From: Blattabacterium cuenoti
GTDB lineage: Bacteria > Bacteroidota > Bacteroidia > Flavobacteriales > Blattabacteriaceae
Reading direction: 5' to 3'
DNA: 64,000 bases
Assembly: GCF_014251255.1 (NCBI RefSeq)
Contig: NZ_CP059182.1
Location: forward strand, 1-64,000
The position numbers and the translations under genes are program-made. The notes under the pieces were generated by a model. That model was not told the origin of the DNA. It did not search any database and saw only the letters and a list, made by a program, of their open reading frames with translations. Of this stretch, positions 34,926-44,246 are shown in pieces (the first letter of the stretch is position 1; every line of letters begins with the position of its first letter).

Positions 34926-36959
34926 ATGTCTAAATTCTTCAGATTGTATTATATAATATCTAAAAAAATCTTAGATAAATTTTTAGTTACGCTTATTGCT
35001 ATATTAGCATTAACATTTTGTTTCCCAAAAAAAAAGATTTTTAAATATAAATTTTCAAAAGGAAAAACTTGGATTTACGAAGACTTATTTTCTCCGTTGA
35101 ATTTACGGATATTAAAAAATAATAAAGATATCAGTTTAGAAATTGAAAATATAAAGAAAAAATCAAATTTTTTTTGTTTTAAAAATATAAAAATAGCCAA
35201 AAATATAAAAAAAAAAATCAAAAAATTTTTAATAAAAAAGAAACTTTTTGCTTTTCAAAAAAAAATTACTAAAATAGTAAATACTATATACAAATATGGA
35301 TATATAGATTCTAATCATTTTCCAAAGAAAGATAATATTTCCTTCGTTTTTTATAAAAAAAACAAACATTGGATATCTTTTTCGTATAAAAAAATTTATA
35401 CTTTTAATAGAGTCCAAAATTTGATTGAAAAAGAAATTCCTAAAAATAGACATCATGAATTTCTCATAAAAAAAATATTAAAAAAAACTATAGTACCGGA
35501 TCTTTTTTATGAAAGAAATTATAATGAAAAAATTTTTAATGAAAAAATAAAATCTATTAAAAAAATCAAATTTTCTATTGCAAAGGGAGAAAAAATTGTC
35601 AGTAAAAATGATATTCTTAATGAAGAAAAATTTCAAATGTTATCCTTATTAAAAAAGGAATATGAAACCAAAATATGGAACAAAAAAAATAACTATTTTT
35701 TGATTTTAGGATATTTTTTAATCATTAGTATGATTTTCTCCATACTTTTTTTGTATCTTTTTTATTTTCAAAAAAAAATATTTAAAAGTAATAGAAAAAT
35801 TAATTTTTTAATAATCAATATATTATTGATATCATTTATTACAATCACAATCTTAAAATATTATTCTAAAACATTATATTTGATTCCTTTTTGTATTCTT
35901 CCCATAAGTATTCGTGCATTTTTTAATTTCAACTTGAGTTTCATCATTCACTTAATAACTATTTTATTATTATCATTGATTACCCCAAATAGTTTCGAAT
36001 TTATTTTTATTCAAATTACTACAGGTTTTTTAGTCTTGTTGACAAAAAAAAATATTTTTAAAATGAAAAACCTATTCCTAACTGTAGGAAAAATTACAGT
36101 AACTTATATAGTTATTTTTTGCTCACTTACTTTAATCCGGGAAGGATCTTTAGAAAAAATCTCTTTGTACACTTTTTTTCTATTTTTTTTTAGTGGATTA
36201 TTAACTTTGTTTGTTTATCCATTTATATTCATTTTCGAAAAATTGTTCAATATAACTTCAGATATTTCATTATTAGAACTTTCTGATGTAAACACCCCTA
36301 TACTAAGATTATTATCTAAAAAAGCTCCAGGAACTTTACAACATGTTTTAACCGTATCAAATATAGCAGAAGAAGCTGCTATAGCTATTGGAGCGAATTC
36401 TTTGTTAGTGAAAATAGGAGCTATTTACCATGATATTGGAAAAATACAGAATTCCATTTTTTTTACAGAAAACCAACACAACATAACACTTAATCCTCAT
36501 GAAAATTTGAGTCCAAAAGAAAGTGCTAAAATTATTTTAGAACATGTTCCAATTGGGATAAAATTAGCAAAAAAACATCATTTACCTGATCCTATTACTG
36601 ATTTTATAAAAACTCATCATGGAAACAGTCTTGTTTATTACTTTTATGAAAAACAAAAAGAAAAATATCCTAATGTTTTGATAGATAAAAAACAATTTCA
36701 ATATTCTGGACCTAAACCATTTTCTAAAGAAACAGTTATTGTTATGATATGTGATTCTATAGAAGCCGCTTCAAAAAGTATAAAAAATCCATCTGATAAA
36801 GATTTAAATAATTTAGTAGAGAAAATTATTTTTAAACAAAAAATAGAAAATCAATTTTCCAATTCAAATATTACTTTGAAGGAAATAGAAAAAGTCAAAA
36901 AAGTTATTCAAAAAAAATTGATAAACATCTATCATTCTAGAATAGAATACCCTATGTGA
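34926..36959 (+). CDS. 7TM-HD membrane phosphohydrolase (PgpH/YqfF-like)
   Basis: Large membrane protein with an N-terminal anchor, an extracytoplasmic 7TM-HD extracellular domain (about 40-250), seven or so hydrophobic segments (about 255-480) and a cytosolic HD domain. HD metal ligands are visible in GAIYHDIGKIQNS, in LEHVPIGIKLAKKHHLPD and in KTHHGNSLVYYF, followed by MICDSIEAAS. PgpH relatives hydrolyse cyclic di-AMP. The ATG at 34926 is better than the TTG at 34899 because the homologous N terminus starts there. The enzyme activity is inferred from the family. At 678 aa it is full length. Confidence 0.85.
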   Translation: MSKFFRLYYIISKKILDKFLVTLIAILALTFCFPKKKIFKYKFSKGKTWIYEDLFSPLNLRILKNNKDISLEIENIKKKSNFFCFKNIKIAKNIKKKIKKFLIKKKLFAFQKKITKIVNTIYKYGYIDSNHFPKKDNISFVFYKKNKHWISFSYKKIYTFNRVQNLIEKEIPKNRHHEFLIKKILKKTIVPDLFYERNYNEKIFNEKIKSIKKIKFSIAKGEKIVSKNDILNEEKFQMLSLLKKEYETKIWNKKNNYFLILGYFLIISMIFSILFLYLFYFQKKIFKSNRKINFLIINILLISFITITILKYYSKTLYLIPFCILPISIRAFFNFNLSFIIHLITILLLSLITPNSFEFIFIQITTGFLVLLTKKNIFKMKNLFLTVGKITVTYIVIFCSLTLIREGSLEKISLYTFFLFFFSGLLTLFVYPFIFIFEKLFNITSDISLLELSDVNTPILRLLSKKAPGTLQHVLTVSNIAEEAAIAIGANSLLVKIGAIYHDIGKIQNSIFFTENQHNITLNPHENLSPKESAKIILEHVPIGIKLAKKHHLPDPITDFIKTHHGNSLVYYFYEKQKEKYPNVLIDKKQFQYSGPKPFSKETVIVMICDSIEAASKSIKNPSDKDLNNLVEKIIFKQKIENQFSNSNITLKEIEKVKKVIQKKLINIYHSRIEYPM

Positions 36960-37038
36960 AAATTATTTGTCTATTTAATAGATCTATTTTAGATTTGTAA
37001 AATGAACAATTAGTTTTTAGTCGTCTGTTTTTGTTGCA

Positions 37039-37046
37039 TATATTTG
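37039..37046 (+). promoter_or_regulatory. Candidate -7 promoter element for the tRNA cluster
   Basis: TATATTTG is an exact match to the Bacteroidetes -7 consensus TAnnTTTG and ends 9 bases before the tRNA-Ser gene, a fitting distance for transcription to begin close to its 5' end. No TTG lies at the expected -33 distance. Confidence 0.45.
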
Positions 37047-37055
37047 ATTTATAAT

Positions 37056-37140
37056 GGAGAGTTGCCGGAGTGGTTAACGGAACAGTTTGCTAAACTGTCG
37101 GTATGAAAATACCGCGTGGGTTCGAATCCCACATTCTCCG
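37056..37140 (+). tRNA. tRNA-Ser (GCU)
   Basis: An 85-nt tRNA with acceptor GGAGAGU paired to AUUCUCC, a long variable arm (CGGUAUGAAAAUACCG) typical of serine tRNAs, and anticodon loop UUGCUAA giving anticodon GCU for AGC/AGU codons. The T arm is GUGGGUUCGAAUCCCAC. CCA is not encoded. First of three closely spaced tRNAs. Confidence 0.96.
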
Positions 37141-37144
37141 TTTT

Positions 37145-37219
37145 CGGGGTATAGCGTAGTTCGGTTATCGCGCCTGGTTTGGGACCAGGAGGTCGTAGGT
37201 TCAAATCCTGCTACCCCGA
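37145..37219 (+). tRNA. tRNA-Pro (UGG)
   Basis: Acceptor CGGGGUA pairs with UACCCCG; the anticodon stem CCUGG/CCAGG encloses loop UUUGGGA with anticodon UGG. The T arm GUAGGUUCAAAUCCUGC is intact. CCA is not encoded. It lies 4 bp after tRNA-Ser. Confidence 0.96.
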
Positions 37220-37231
37220 CGTAACATTTTG

Positions 37232-37305
37232 GATCACGTAGCTCAAATGGATAGAGCAACTGCCTTCTAAGCAGTAGGTCACAGGTTCGAATCCTGTCGT
37301 GATCA
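37232..37305 (+). tRNA. tRNA-Arg (UCU)
   Basis: Acceptor GAUCACG pairs with CGUGAUC; D stem GCUC/GAGC; anticodon stem ACUGC/GCAGU around loop CUUCUAA with anticodon UCU for AGA/AGG. The T arm ACAGGUUCGAAUCCUGU is intact. CCA is not encoded. AGA is the favoured arginine codon in this AT-rich sequence. Confidence 0.96.
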
Positions 37306-37330
37306 CAATTTCTTCTTTTCTATTTTTTTA

Positions 37331-38011
37331 TCAGTTTTTTTTTCCTTTCAAAACTTCATCTATCATTCCATATTTTTTAGCTTCTTCAGAAGTCATCCAA
37401 TAATCTCTATCTGAATCTTTTTCTATCTTCTCAATAGGAGCATCTGTATGTATTGAAATAATTTCATAAAGTTCTTTTTTCAATTTTAAAATTTCACGAA
37501 CTGTAATTTCTATATCTGAAGCTTGTCCATGTGTTCCCCCTATTGGTTGATGAATCATAATTCTAGAATGTTTCAATCCAGATCTTTTATTTTTTGCTCC
37601 TGCACAAAGTAAAACTGCTGCCATAGATGCTGCCATTCCTGTACAAATGGTAGCGACATCTGGTTCAACAATTTGCATGGTATCATATATTCCTAATCCT
37701 GCATAAACATCTCCTCCTGGAGAATTAATATAAATTTGAATATCCTTTAAAGAATCTACAGACTGTAAAAATAACAATTGAGCTTGTACAATATTAGCAA
37801 CTTGGTCTTCTATAGGAGTTCCCAAAAAAATAACACGATCCATCATTAATCTAGAAAAAACATCCATTTGAGCTACATTTAATTTCCGTTCTTCAACAAT
37901 ATAAGGTGTTGTAGATTGAATATATCTATCAATAGTTAAACTATTAATTTTTTTATGTTTAGTTGCATATTTAATAAACTCTTCTGAATCCTTATTGTAC
38001 TTATAATCCAT
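37331..38011 (-). CDS. clpP: ATP-dependent Clp protease proteolytic subunit
   Basis: Serine protease that forms the double-heptamer barrel. Catalytic Ser is in TGMAASMAAVLLCAG, catalytic His in SRIMIHQPIGG, and the Asp lies in the following DSDRDYWM region. GAGAKNKRSGLKHSR and INSPGGDVYAG are typical. At 226 aa it is full length. Its unfoldase partner here could be the ClpC-like protein at 60116, which keeps a ClpP-docking G-I-G-F loop. It converges on the tRNA cluster with 25 bp between them. Confidence 0.96.
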   Translation of the reverse strand: MDYKYNKDSEEFIKYATKHKKINSLTIDRYIQSTTPYIVEERKLNVAQMDVFSRLMMDRVIFLGTPIEDQVANIVQAQLLFLQSVDSLKDIQIYINSPGGDVYAGLGIYDTMQIVEPDVATICTGMAASMAAVLLCAGAKNKRSGLKHSRIMIHQPIGGTHGQASDIEITVREILKLKKELYEIISIHTDAPIEKIEKDSDRDYWMTSEEAKKYGMIDEVLKGKKN

Positions 38012-38122
38012 TATTATTAAAGTAATTTTATTTTTTTAATTTACTCATATTTCTTATCATAAAAAATTTTCATATGAATAAAAAATGTAGAAATTAGAAT
38101 AATTTTTATTAATAAAAAATTA

Positions 38123-39586
38123 TTGAATTTGTACAAAAAATTAATGATTCAAACCATTGTTTATTCTATAGGTTTCATTTTTCAAAAGATTATTAATTAC
38201 ACTTTTTTAAAAATTTTTACTCAATCTTTGAAAAAAGAAGAATTTTCTCTTTATACCGATATGTATGCTTTATCTTTTCTAGTTATAGCTTTTCTTTCTT
38301 TTGGATTAGAAAATACTTATTTTAGATTTTTATCTAAAAAAACTTACGATAAAGAGGTTATTTTTTCAACAGGAGTTTTTGTACAATTGTTTCTCACTTC
38401 TTTTTTTTTGATCATTTCTATGAATTCAATCAAATATTTAGTTTCTATTGCTGGATATAAGAATCATCCAGAATATTTTTTCATGTTTTTTTTAATCATA
38501 TTTTTTGATACTATTTGCATTCTTCCTATGGCTTGGCTTCGTACTAATGAAATGGCTTTAAAATATACCATTATAAATATGATTAATATATTAATCCAAT
38601 CTATTTTTATAATTTATCTGTTTTCTTTTTCTAAGAAAAGTAATCACTTGAATTGTTTTTCTATTGTTGAATTAGTTAATTCTTTTACAGATAAAACAGG
38701 TTATATTTTTTTTTCAAATGTGGTTTCATCTTTAACTAATTTTTTTTTAGTTATTCCTATTCTTTTAAAAGAAGTCTCTATCAAAAAATTTAATCAGTCT
38801 CTTGCTAAAAAAATGTTAAATTATGGAATTCCTATCATGCTTGGAACTATTGCTTTTTCTCTTAATGAAAACCTTGATAAAATTTTGATTAAAAGATGTC
38901 TTTCTGATGAAATTAATGGAGCTTATTCTGCATGTTACAAAATAGCATCCTTTATGAGTTTGTATATTCGTGCATTTCGGTTAGGAATTGAACCTTTTTT
39001 TTTTAAAAAATCCGAAGATCCTTATGCAAAAAATTATTACGAAGAAATCACATATATGTTTATAATATTGGGATTAATGTTTTATGTATTGATATGTGGA
39101 AATATTTCTTTGTTTATAGAATTTTTGATTGATAAAAAATACCATTTTGCAATTCCCATTATCCCAATAATAATGATGGGAAATTTATTTTTAGGAATTT
39201 ATATAAATTTGTCTATTTTTTATAAAACTATAGATAAACCTATTATAGGAACTTATATTTCCTTAATAGGGGTTTTGGTAACCGTTTTATTTAATGTAAT
39301 TTTAATAATAATTCCTAATAGTAGTTTTATGGTTTCTGCATGGGGAACATTCACTTCTTATGGAAGTATGGTTTTAGTTTTGTTTCTTTGGGGAAAGAAA
39401 AAATTGAATCAATTTTTTAATTGCAAAAAAAAAATATGGAAAATTATCATCCATTTGTTAATGGCATTTCTTTTAGTAAGAGTTACTAATAAAAACAAAA
39501 TAGAAATTAGTTTGTTTTTACAATTTTTGTACCTGATCATAATTTTTTTATCAGAAAGAAAATTTTTGAATAAGATAATTCTATAA
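38123..39586 (+). CDS. Polysaccharide biosynthesis flippase (Wzx/MATE-like)
   Basis: Integral membrane protein of 487 aa with about 12-14 hydrophobic segments over its whole length (for example FLVIAFLSFGLENTYFRFLS, FFLIISMNSI). Flavobacterial relatives begin LYKKLxxQT, so the TTG start at 38123 (MNLYKKLMIQT) is preferred over the ATG at 38144. It probably moves a lipid-linked sugar across the inner membrane. It precedes the dUTPase-like ORF and a sugar nucleotidyltransferase, an order I recall from flavobacteria. The substrate is unknown. Confidence 0.78.
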   Translation: MNLYKKLMIQTIVYSIGFIFQKIINYTFLKIFTQSLKKEEFSLYTDMYALSFLVIAFLSFGLENTYFRFLSKKTYDKEVIFSTGVFVQLFLTSFFLIISMNSIKYLVSIAGYKNHPEYFFMFFLIIFFDTICILPMAWLRTNEMALKYTIINMINILIQSIFIIYLFSFSKKSNHLNCFSIVELVNSFTDKTGYIFFSNVVSSLTNFFLVIPILLKEVSIKKFNQSLAKKMLNYGIPIMLGTIAFSLNENLDKILIKRCLSDEINGAYSACYKIASFMSLYIRAFRLGIEPFFFKKSEDPYAKNYYEEITYMFIILGLMFYVLICGNISLFIEFLIDKKYHFAIPIIPIIMMGNLFLGIYINLSIFYKTIDKPIIGTYISLIGVLVTVLFNVILIIIPNSSFMVSAWGTFTSYGSMVLVLFLWGKKKLNQFFNCKKKIWKIIIHLLMAFLLVRVTNKNKIEISLFLQFLYLIIIFLSERKFLNKIIL

Positions 39587-39600
39587 ATTAATTTTAAAAG

Positions 39601-39966
39601 TTGACATTGTTTTTAAGAGCTTATATAAAAAAATCTATTTCTATAAATTTTTTGGAAAGAAGATTAATTTCAACAGGAATCTATATTCATTTTGATGAAA
39701 CGAGAAACAATTTGATCGTAAAAAAAAATTTTTTAAAAACAATCTGTTTAGTTTTTTTTACGGAAAAAATGAAAAAAATAGATTCTAAATCTAAAGAAAT
39801 AAAAATCATTATCATCAATATTTCTTTAAAATCTATTTTAATTCACCCTTATGATCCAATAGCAATCGTAAACATTACTAAAGAAATTAAAATAGAATGG
39901 AAATTATCTAATATACTGAATAAAAGTGTAAGAGGAAGTGGTAGTTTTGGTAGTACTGGAAGATAA
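39601..39966 (+). CDS. dut: Degenerate dUTPase-like protein
   Basis: A 121-residue ORF that aligns by eye to dUTPase but has lost most active-site motifs. LFLRA stands where motif 1 MDLRA should carry Asp; RRLISTGIYIHF matches the R-x-LVPTGLYI strand; motif 2 (RPRSGLA) is unrecognisable; KKIDSKSKEIKIIIINIS aligns with motif 3 and its strand (G-x-IDADYRGE); DPIAIVNIT stands at motif 4; RGSGSFGSTGR retains motif 5. About 20 N-terminal residues are missing and the start is a TTG. The frame is still open, so it is either a very recent relict or a protein with another role. Its place between flippase and nucleotidyltransferase is the flavobacterial dut position. Confidence 0.7.
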   Translation: MTLFLRAYIKKSISINFLERRLISTGIYIHFDETRNNLIVKKNFLKTICLVFFTEKMKKIDSKSKEIKIIIINISLKSILIHPYDPIAIVNITKEIKIEWKLSNILNKSVRGSGSFGSTGR

Positions 39967-39981
39967 TTAAAAAAAATAAAT

Positions 39982-40995
39982 ATGAAAATTATAATGCCTA
40001 TGGCAGGAAAAGGATCACGTCTACGTCCACATACCTTAATTACTCCTAAACCGTTTATTTCTATCGCAGGAAAATCTATTTTGAATAGACTACTGGAAAA
40101 TCTATCTCAATCTATTTTTTCTATAAAAAAAATCATTTTTATCATAGGAAATGCAGAAAAAAAAATAGAAAATCAATTAATCAATATTGCTACCAAAATT
40201 GGTTTAGATGTTTCCATATACTATCAAAAAGAACCATTAGGAACTGCAGATGCTTTGCTAAAAGCTAAAGATGATTTGAAAGGGCCTACAATTATTGCTT
40301 TTTCCGACACTTTATTTTACAACAATCACTTTGAAAAAATAAATTTAGATGATAATATTATATGGACAAAAAGAGTAAAAAATCCTAGTTTATTTGGAAT
40401 AGTAAAATATGATTCTAATACAAAATCGATTATTCATTTTATAGAAAAACCAAAAAATAATCTATCAAATTTAGCAATGATTGGTATTTATTATTTTAAT
40501 AATAGTTCTTTTCTTAAAAAAGAACTGCAATCTATATTAGATCATAATATAAAAAACGAAGAAGAATACCAATTAACATCTGCATTAGAAAATATGAGAA
40601 AAAAAGGGATAAGATTTACTATTCACCAAGTTAAAGAATGGATGGATTTTGGAAATAAAAAAAGAACTATTTCTTCCAATTCAAAAATATTATCTATTGA
40701 ATCTAATAATAGATTAGAATTAATTAATAAAGAATCAATCATAAAAAATAGTTTGATTATAAAACCTTGTTTTATAGGAAAAAAAACAATTGTTGAAAAC
40801 AGTATTATTGGTCCTTATGTCTCAATAGGAAAATATACAAAAATAAAAAATAGCAAAATAGAAAAATCTTTAATTCAAGACCATGTAGAAATTACACATG
40901 CTAATTTATTTAATTCTATGATTGGAAATTATGTCTTTTATATTGGAAAAGCAAAAGAAGTTAATTTAGGAGATTATTCTCAATTAAAAAATTGA
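39982..40995 (+). CDS. Sugar-phosphate nucleotidyltransferase
   Basis: N-terminal nucleotidyltransferase domain with the signature MPMAGKGSRLRPHTLITPKP, followed by SIAGKSILNRLLENL and a metal-site Asp in AFSDTLF. The C terminus (about 245-335) has left-handed beta-helix-like hexapeptides (VENSIIGPYVSIGKYTKI). It activates a sugar-1-phosphate, but glucose, mannose and N-acetylglucosamine cannot be distinguished. With the flippase it suggests a surviving surface-glycan or lipid-A-related pathway. Confidence 0.85.
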   Translation: MKIIMPMAGKGSRLRPHTLITPKPFISIAGKSILNRLLENLSQSIFSIKKIIFIIGNAEKKIENQLINIATKIGLDVSIYYQKEPLGTADALLKAKDDLKGPTIIAFSDTLFYNNHFEKINLDDNIIWTKRVKNPSLFGIVKYDSNTKSIIHFIEKPKNNLSNLAMIGIYYFNNSSFLKKELQSILDHNIKNEEEYQLTSALENMRKKGIRFTIHQVKEWMDFGNKKRTISSNSKILSIESNNRLELINKESIIKNSLIIKPCFIGKKTIVENSIIGPYVSIGKYTKIKNSKIEKSLIQDHVEITHANLFNSMIGNYVFYIGKAKEVNLGDYSQLKN

Positions 40996-41074
40996 GAAAA
41001 AAGTTTTTATAGAAAAAAAATAAATCACTGAATAAAAATTCATAATTTTTTTTATATTTGGATAAAAATTCCAT

Positions 41075-41269
41075 ATGATGGATTTTGTTTTTATTTTTTT
41101 CATACTACTTGGAACTTTTGGTACCACAGAAATTGTGGTTATTGTGATTCTTGCACTTTTACTTTTCGGAGGAAAAAAAATACCAGAATTAATGAAAGGA
41201 TTAGGTACAGGATTGAAAGAGTTCAAAAAAGCTTCTGAAAAAGAAGATTCTGCAGTAGAAGAAGAATAA
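41075..41269 (+). CDS. tatA: Twin-arginine translocase subunit TatA
   Basis: A 64-residue protein with one N-terminal membrane helix ([21 protein letters not shown]) with the invariant FG-K-IPEL hinge, an amphipathic helix ([14 protein letters not shown]) and a short acidic tail. This is the TatA/E architecture. Two adjacent ATG codons (41075, 41078) are possible starts. TatC is not in the window. Three residues of extra hydrophobic sequence precede the usual start. Confidence 0.93.
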   Translation: MMDFVFIFFILLGTFGTTEIVVIVILALLLFGGKKIPELMKGLGTGLKEFKKASEKEDSAVEEE

Positions 41270-41329
41270 ATATTTTTTTCATTTTTTGTTTGTTTGTTGA
41301 TTAACTTAGCGTTTTTTTTTGACTAATTA

Positions 41330-42298
41330 ATGACAACAATAAGAAATATTCTGTTCTTTGTTCTAATCTTAAAAAGCCTGATGATTCAATCGGCGTCAAA
41401 ACCATTTTTAGAACAAAAAAAGAGTTCAAAAAAAACATAATAGAAACATTATTATTCCTACTACTACTCTATACTACACTACTATTGACACCTATGAATT
41501 GAAATCAAAAATCAACCATCTGAATCAAAAATCTCAAATAAAAATAATATTGTTTCTGCTTCTGTAGAAAGTTATCTTTGTATGGTATGGGAAGATATAT
41601 AGAAAAAATGATTTCATTATCTAATTTTTATTTTTCTATGTTTGAAGAAAAATTTGAAAAATATCATCTTCCAAAAGAATTAAAAAAGATGCATCAGCTA
41701 TCATAGTAGAATCAAATCTAACTTATAAAGTTACATCTCAAATTGGAGCACAAGGAATTTGGTAAATTATACCTGAAACAGGAAAAAAACATAATTTAAA
41801 AATTAATAATTTTTATGATGAGAGAAATGACCCCGTCAAATCTACAGAAGTTGCTTACAAATACTTTCAATATTTATTGAAAAAAAAATAAGAAATTGGG
41901 AATTAGTTTTATCATCCTATAATGGTGGGACCAGGGAAAATTGATAAAATATTTCTACGTCATAAAAAAGAAAAAAAAATTTTTGGGATTTATGGAATAA
42001 ACTTCCAAAAGGAACCAAAAATTATATTTCTAAATTTATTGCTATGAATTATGTCATAAATTATTATAGAAAACATAATATTTTTCCTTCAATAACAAGA
42101 ACTGTTGATCATGATCATCATCATATTCGTCATCATTATATTCATATGAAAAATCATGAAAAAAAATTAATTTTTATTTTTCCTACGTTAAATGTTAAAA
42201 ATTTAAATTTTATCCATTCAAAACATTTTGTATATCCCATTTTTTTTTCTGAAAAATATTTTTCTCTCTTTCTCTTTCCAAAAAGAAAAATAAAATAA
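41330..42298 (+). pseudogene. mltD: Membrane-bound lytic murein transglycosylase (MltD-like), decayed
   Basis: Remains of an SLT-fold lytic transglycosylase read across several frames. A signal peptide is intact (RNILFFVLILKSLMIQS, from ATG 41330). Then come MGRYIEKMISLSNFYF and MFEEKFEKYHLPKELKK; the catalytic Glu in IIVESNLTYKV (GAA 41709-41711); IGAQGIW followed by TAA at 41763-41765 where Gln is expected; NFYDERNDPVKSTEVAY; RNWELVLSSYNGG; PGKIDKIF; and KFIAMNYVINYYRKHNIFP. Frames change at A runs (41682-41687 and 41880-41888) and at a GGG near 41929. The C-terminal 84-residue open frame from 42044 is part of this gene, not a separate one. This explains the 1-kb gap between tatA and recA. 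Confidence 0.88.
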
Positions 42299-42324
42299 TT
42301 GAAGAAGAATTTATTTTAAAGATT

Positions 42325-43317
42325 ATGAATGAAAAATTTGAACAAAAAAAAAGATCCTTAAGACTTGTATTAGATAAAATGGATAAAATTTATGGAAAAG
42401 GAACAGTAATGCGTATGGGGGATTCTCAAATTGAAAATTTGGAAATTATATCTTCTGGATCACTTAGTTTAGATATTGCTTTAGGAATAAAAGGATTCCC
42501 TAAAGGTCGTATTATAGAAATATTCGGACCAGAATCCTCTGGAAAAACAACTTTAGCTTTACATGCAATTACTCAATCTCAAAAATCAGGTGGATTTGCA
42601 GGATTTATTGATGCAGAACACGCTTTTGATTGTATTTATGCAAAAAAAATAGGTGTTAATATAAAAGAATTAATTATTTCTCAACCAGATAATGGAGAAC
42701 AAGCTCTTGAAATAGTAGATAATTTAATTAGATCTGGAGTTATTGATATGATAGTCGTTGATTCAGTAGCAGCTTTAACTCCTAAAAGTGAAATTGAAGG
42801 AGAAATGGGGGATTCTAAGATTGGATTACAAGCAAGATTAATGTCTCAAGCTCTGAGAAAACTTACTTCTAGTATAGGAAAATCTAAAAGTATTCTAATA
42901 TTTATTAATCAATTACGTGAAAAAATTGGAGTGTATGGAAATCCAGAAGTAACGACTGGAGGAAATGCTTTAAAATTTTATTCTTCCATAAGATTAGATA
43001 TAAGAAAAGGAAATCAAATTAAAAATGGAGAAAAAATTTTAGGAAATAGAACAAAAGTAAAAGTAGTGAAAAACAAGCTTTCTCCTCCTTTTAAAACTGC
43101 AGAATTTGATATTCTATATGGAGAGGGGATTTCCAAAATAGGAGAAATTCTTGATTTGGGTGTAGACTTAGGTATTATCAAAAAAAATGGATCTTGGTTT
43201 AGTTATGGAGATGTGAAATTAGGACAAGGACGAGATTCTGTAAGAGAATTTTTAAAAGAAAAGAAAAATATTATAAATGAAATGAAAAAAAATATAATTA
43301 ATCAATATATTCAATAA
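42325..43317 (+). CDS. recA: Recombinase RecA
   Basis: Homologous recombination and SOS ATPase. Walker A is [12 protein letters not shown], Walker B is [10 protein letters not shown], with [20 protein letters not shown] for loop 1 and [20 protein letters not shown] for the loop 2 region. At 330 aa it is near normal, with a shortened basic C terminus. Its retention shows that recombination was not lost in this lineage. It follows the dead mltD by 26 bp. Confidence 0.97.
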   Translation: MNEKFEQKKRSLRLVLDKMDKIYGKGTVMRMGDSQIENLEIISSGSLSLDIALGIKGFPKGRIIEIFGPESSGKTTLALHAITQSQKSGGFAGFIDAEHAFDCIYAKKIGVNIKELIISQPDNGEQALEIVDNLIRSGVIDMIVVDSVAALTPKSEIEGEMGDSKIGLQARLMSQALRKLTSSIGKSKSILIFINQLREKIGVYGNPEVTTGGNALKFYSSIRLDIRKGNQIKNGEKILGNRTKVKVVKNKLSPPFKTAEFDILYGEGISKIGEILDLGVDLGIIKKNGSWFSYGDVKLGQGRDSVREFLKEKKNIINEMKKNIINQYIQ

Positions 43318-43333
43318 ATTCTTAGAAAGAAAT

Positions 43334-44098
43334 ATGAAAATTACTTTTTTAGGAACTGGAACTTCACAAGGAATTCCTGTTATTGGATCTAAACATCCAG
43401 TCTGTTTATCTAAGAATCCAAAAGATAAAAGACTTAGAAGTTCAATTATGATAGAAAAAAATCAAAAATATTTTTTGATAGATTGTAGTCCAGATTTTCG
43501 TTATCAAATGCTAAGAAGTAATCATGAAAGATTGGATGCTATTTTTATAACACATGAACACCAAGATCATATAGGAGGATTAGATGATATAAGACCTATT
43601 AATTTTAATATGAAAAAAACTATTCCAGTTTATGGATTACGTCGTGTATTAGAAAGTTTAAAAAAGCGATTTTATTATATTTTTTTAGAAAAAAAAAAAT
43701 CAAATACTTCAAATATATCTATTCATGAATTAGATGATTATACAGATTTTTTTATTGTTGAATCCTTTAAAGTTTTTCCTTTATCCATATGGCATGGATC
43801 ACTTCCTATTTTAGGATTTCGTATAGAAAATTTTGCATATATAACGGATGCAAGTAGCATTCCTATTCATACTATGAAACAATTAAAAGGATTAGATATT
43901 TTTGTTTTAAATGTATTAAGAAAAATTCCAAAACATCCTTCTCATTTTACATTATCCGAAGCTTTAAAAACAATTCAAAAAATTCGTCCTAAAAAAACTT
44001 ACTTAACGCATATTAGTCATTTATTAGGTTTCCATGAAGAAATACAGACACAATTACCTAAAAATGTTCATTTGGCTTATGATGGATTGATTCTTTAG
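43334..44098 (+). CDS. MBL-fold metallohydrolase (PhnP-like)
   Basis: Metallo-beta-lactamase fold. The N-terminal FLGTGTSQGIPVIG is typical of the PhnP/RNase Z side of the superfamily, and the metal-binding motif is THEHQDHIGGLDD (HxHxDH). The later histidines appear in SIWHGSLPILGF and THISHLLGF. Relatives include cyclic phosphate phosphodiesterases. The true substrate is unknown. At 254 aa it is standard for the group. It lies 16 bp after recA and may be co-transcribed. Confidence 0.87.
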   Translation: MKITFLGTGTSQGIPVIGSKHPVCLSKNPKDKRLRSSIMIEKNQKYFLIDCSPDFRYQMLRSNHERLDAIFITHEHQDHIGGLDDIRPINFNMKKTIPVYGLRRVLESLKKRFYYIFLEKKKSNTSNISIHELDDYTDFFIVESFKVFPLSIWHGSLPILGFRIENFAYITDASSIPIHTMKQLKGLDIFVLNVLRKIPKHPSHFTLSEALKTIQKIRPKKTYLTHISHLLGFHEEIQTQLPKNVHLAYDGLIL

Positions 44099-44246
44099 AT
44101 CCAAATCCTTATTATTATTTATTTTCACAATATTTTATAATAAAAAATTTTTTTAACTAATATTATCTAATATTATTTTTATTATTTATGTTATTTAATT
44201 CTGTGTTATCAGATAAGGAAATCAGGTCTAAAAAAAATATAATAAT

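Noticed and set aside
37074-37259. 61-codon open frame antisense to the tRNA cluster
   Set aside because: It is generated by the conserved tRNA sequences, a classic false ORF.
40984-41226. 80-codon open frame antisense to tatA
   Set aside because: It is a shadow of tatA, whose helix and hinge motifs are clear.
42044-42298. 84-codon ORF taken as an independent His-rich protein
   Set aside because: Its N terminus continues the MltD-like sequence (KFIAMNYVINYYRKHNI), so it is the tail of the pseudogene.
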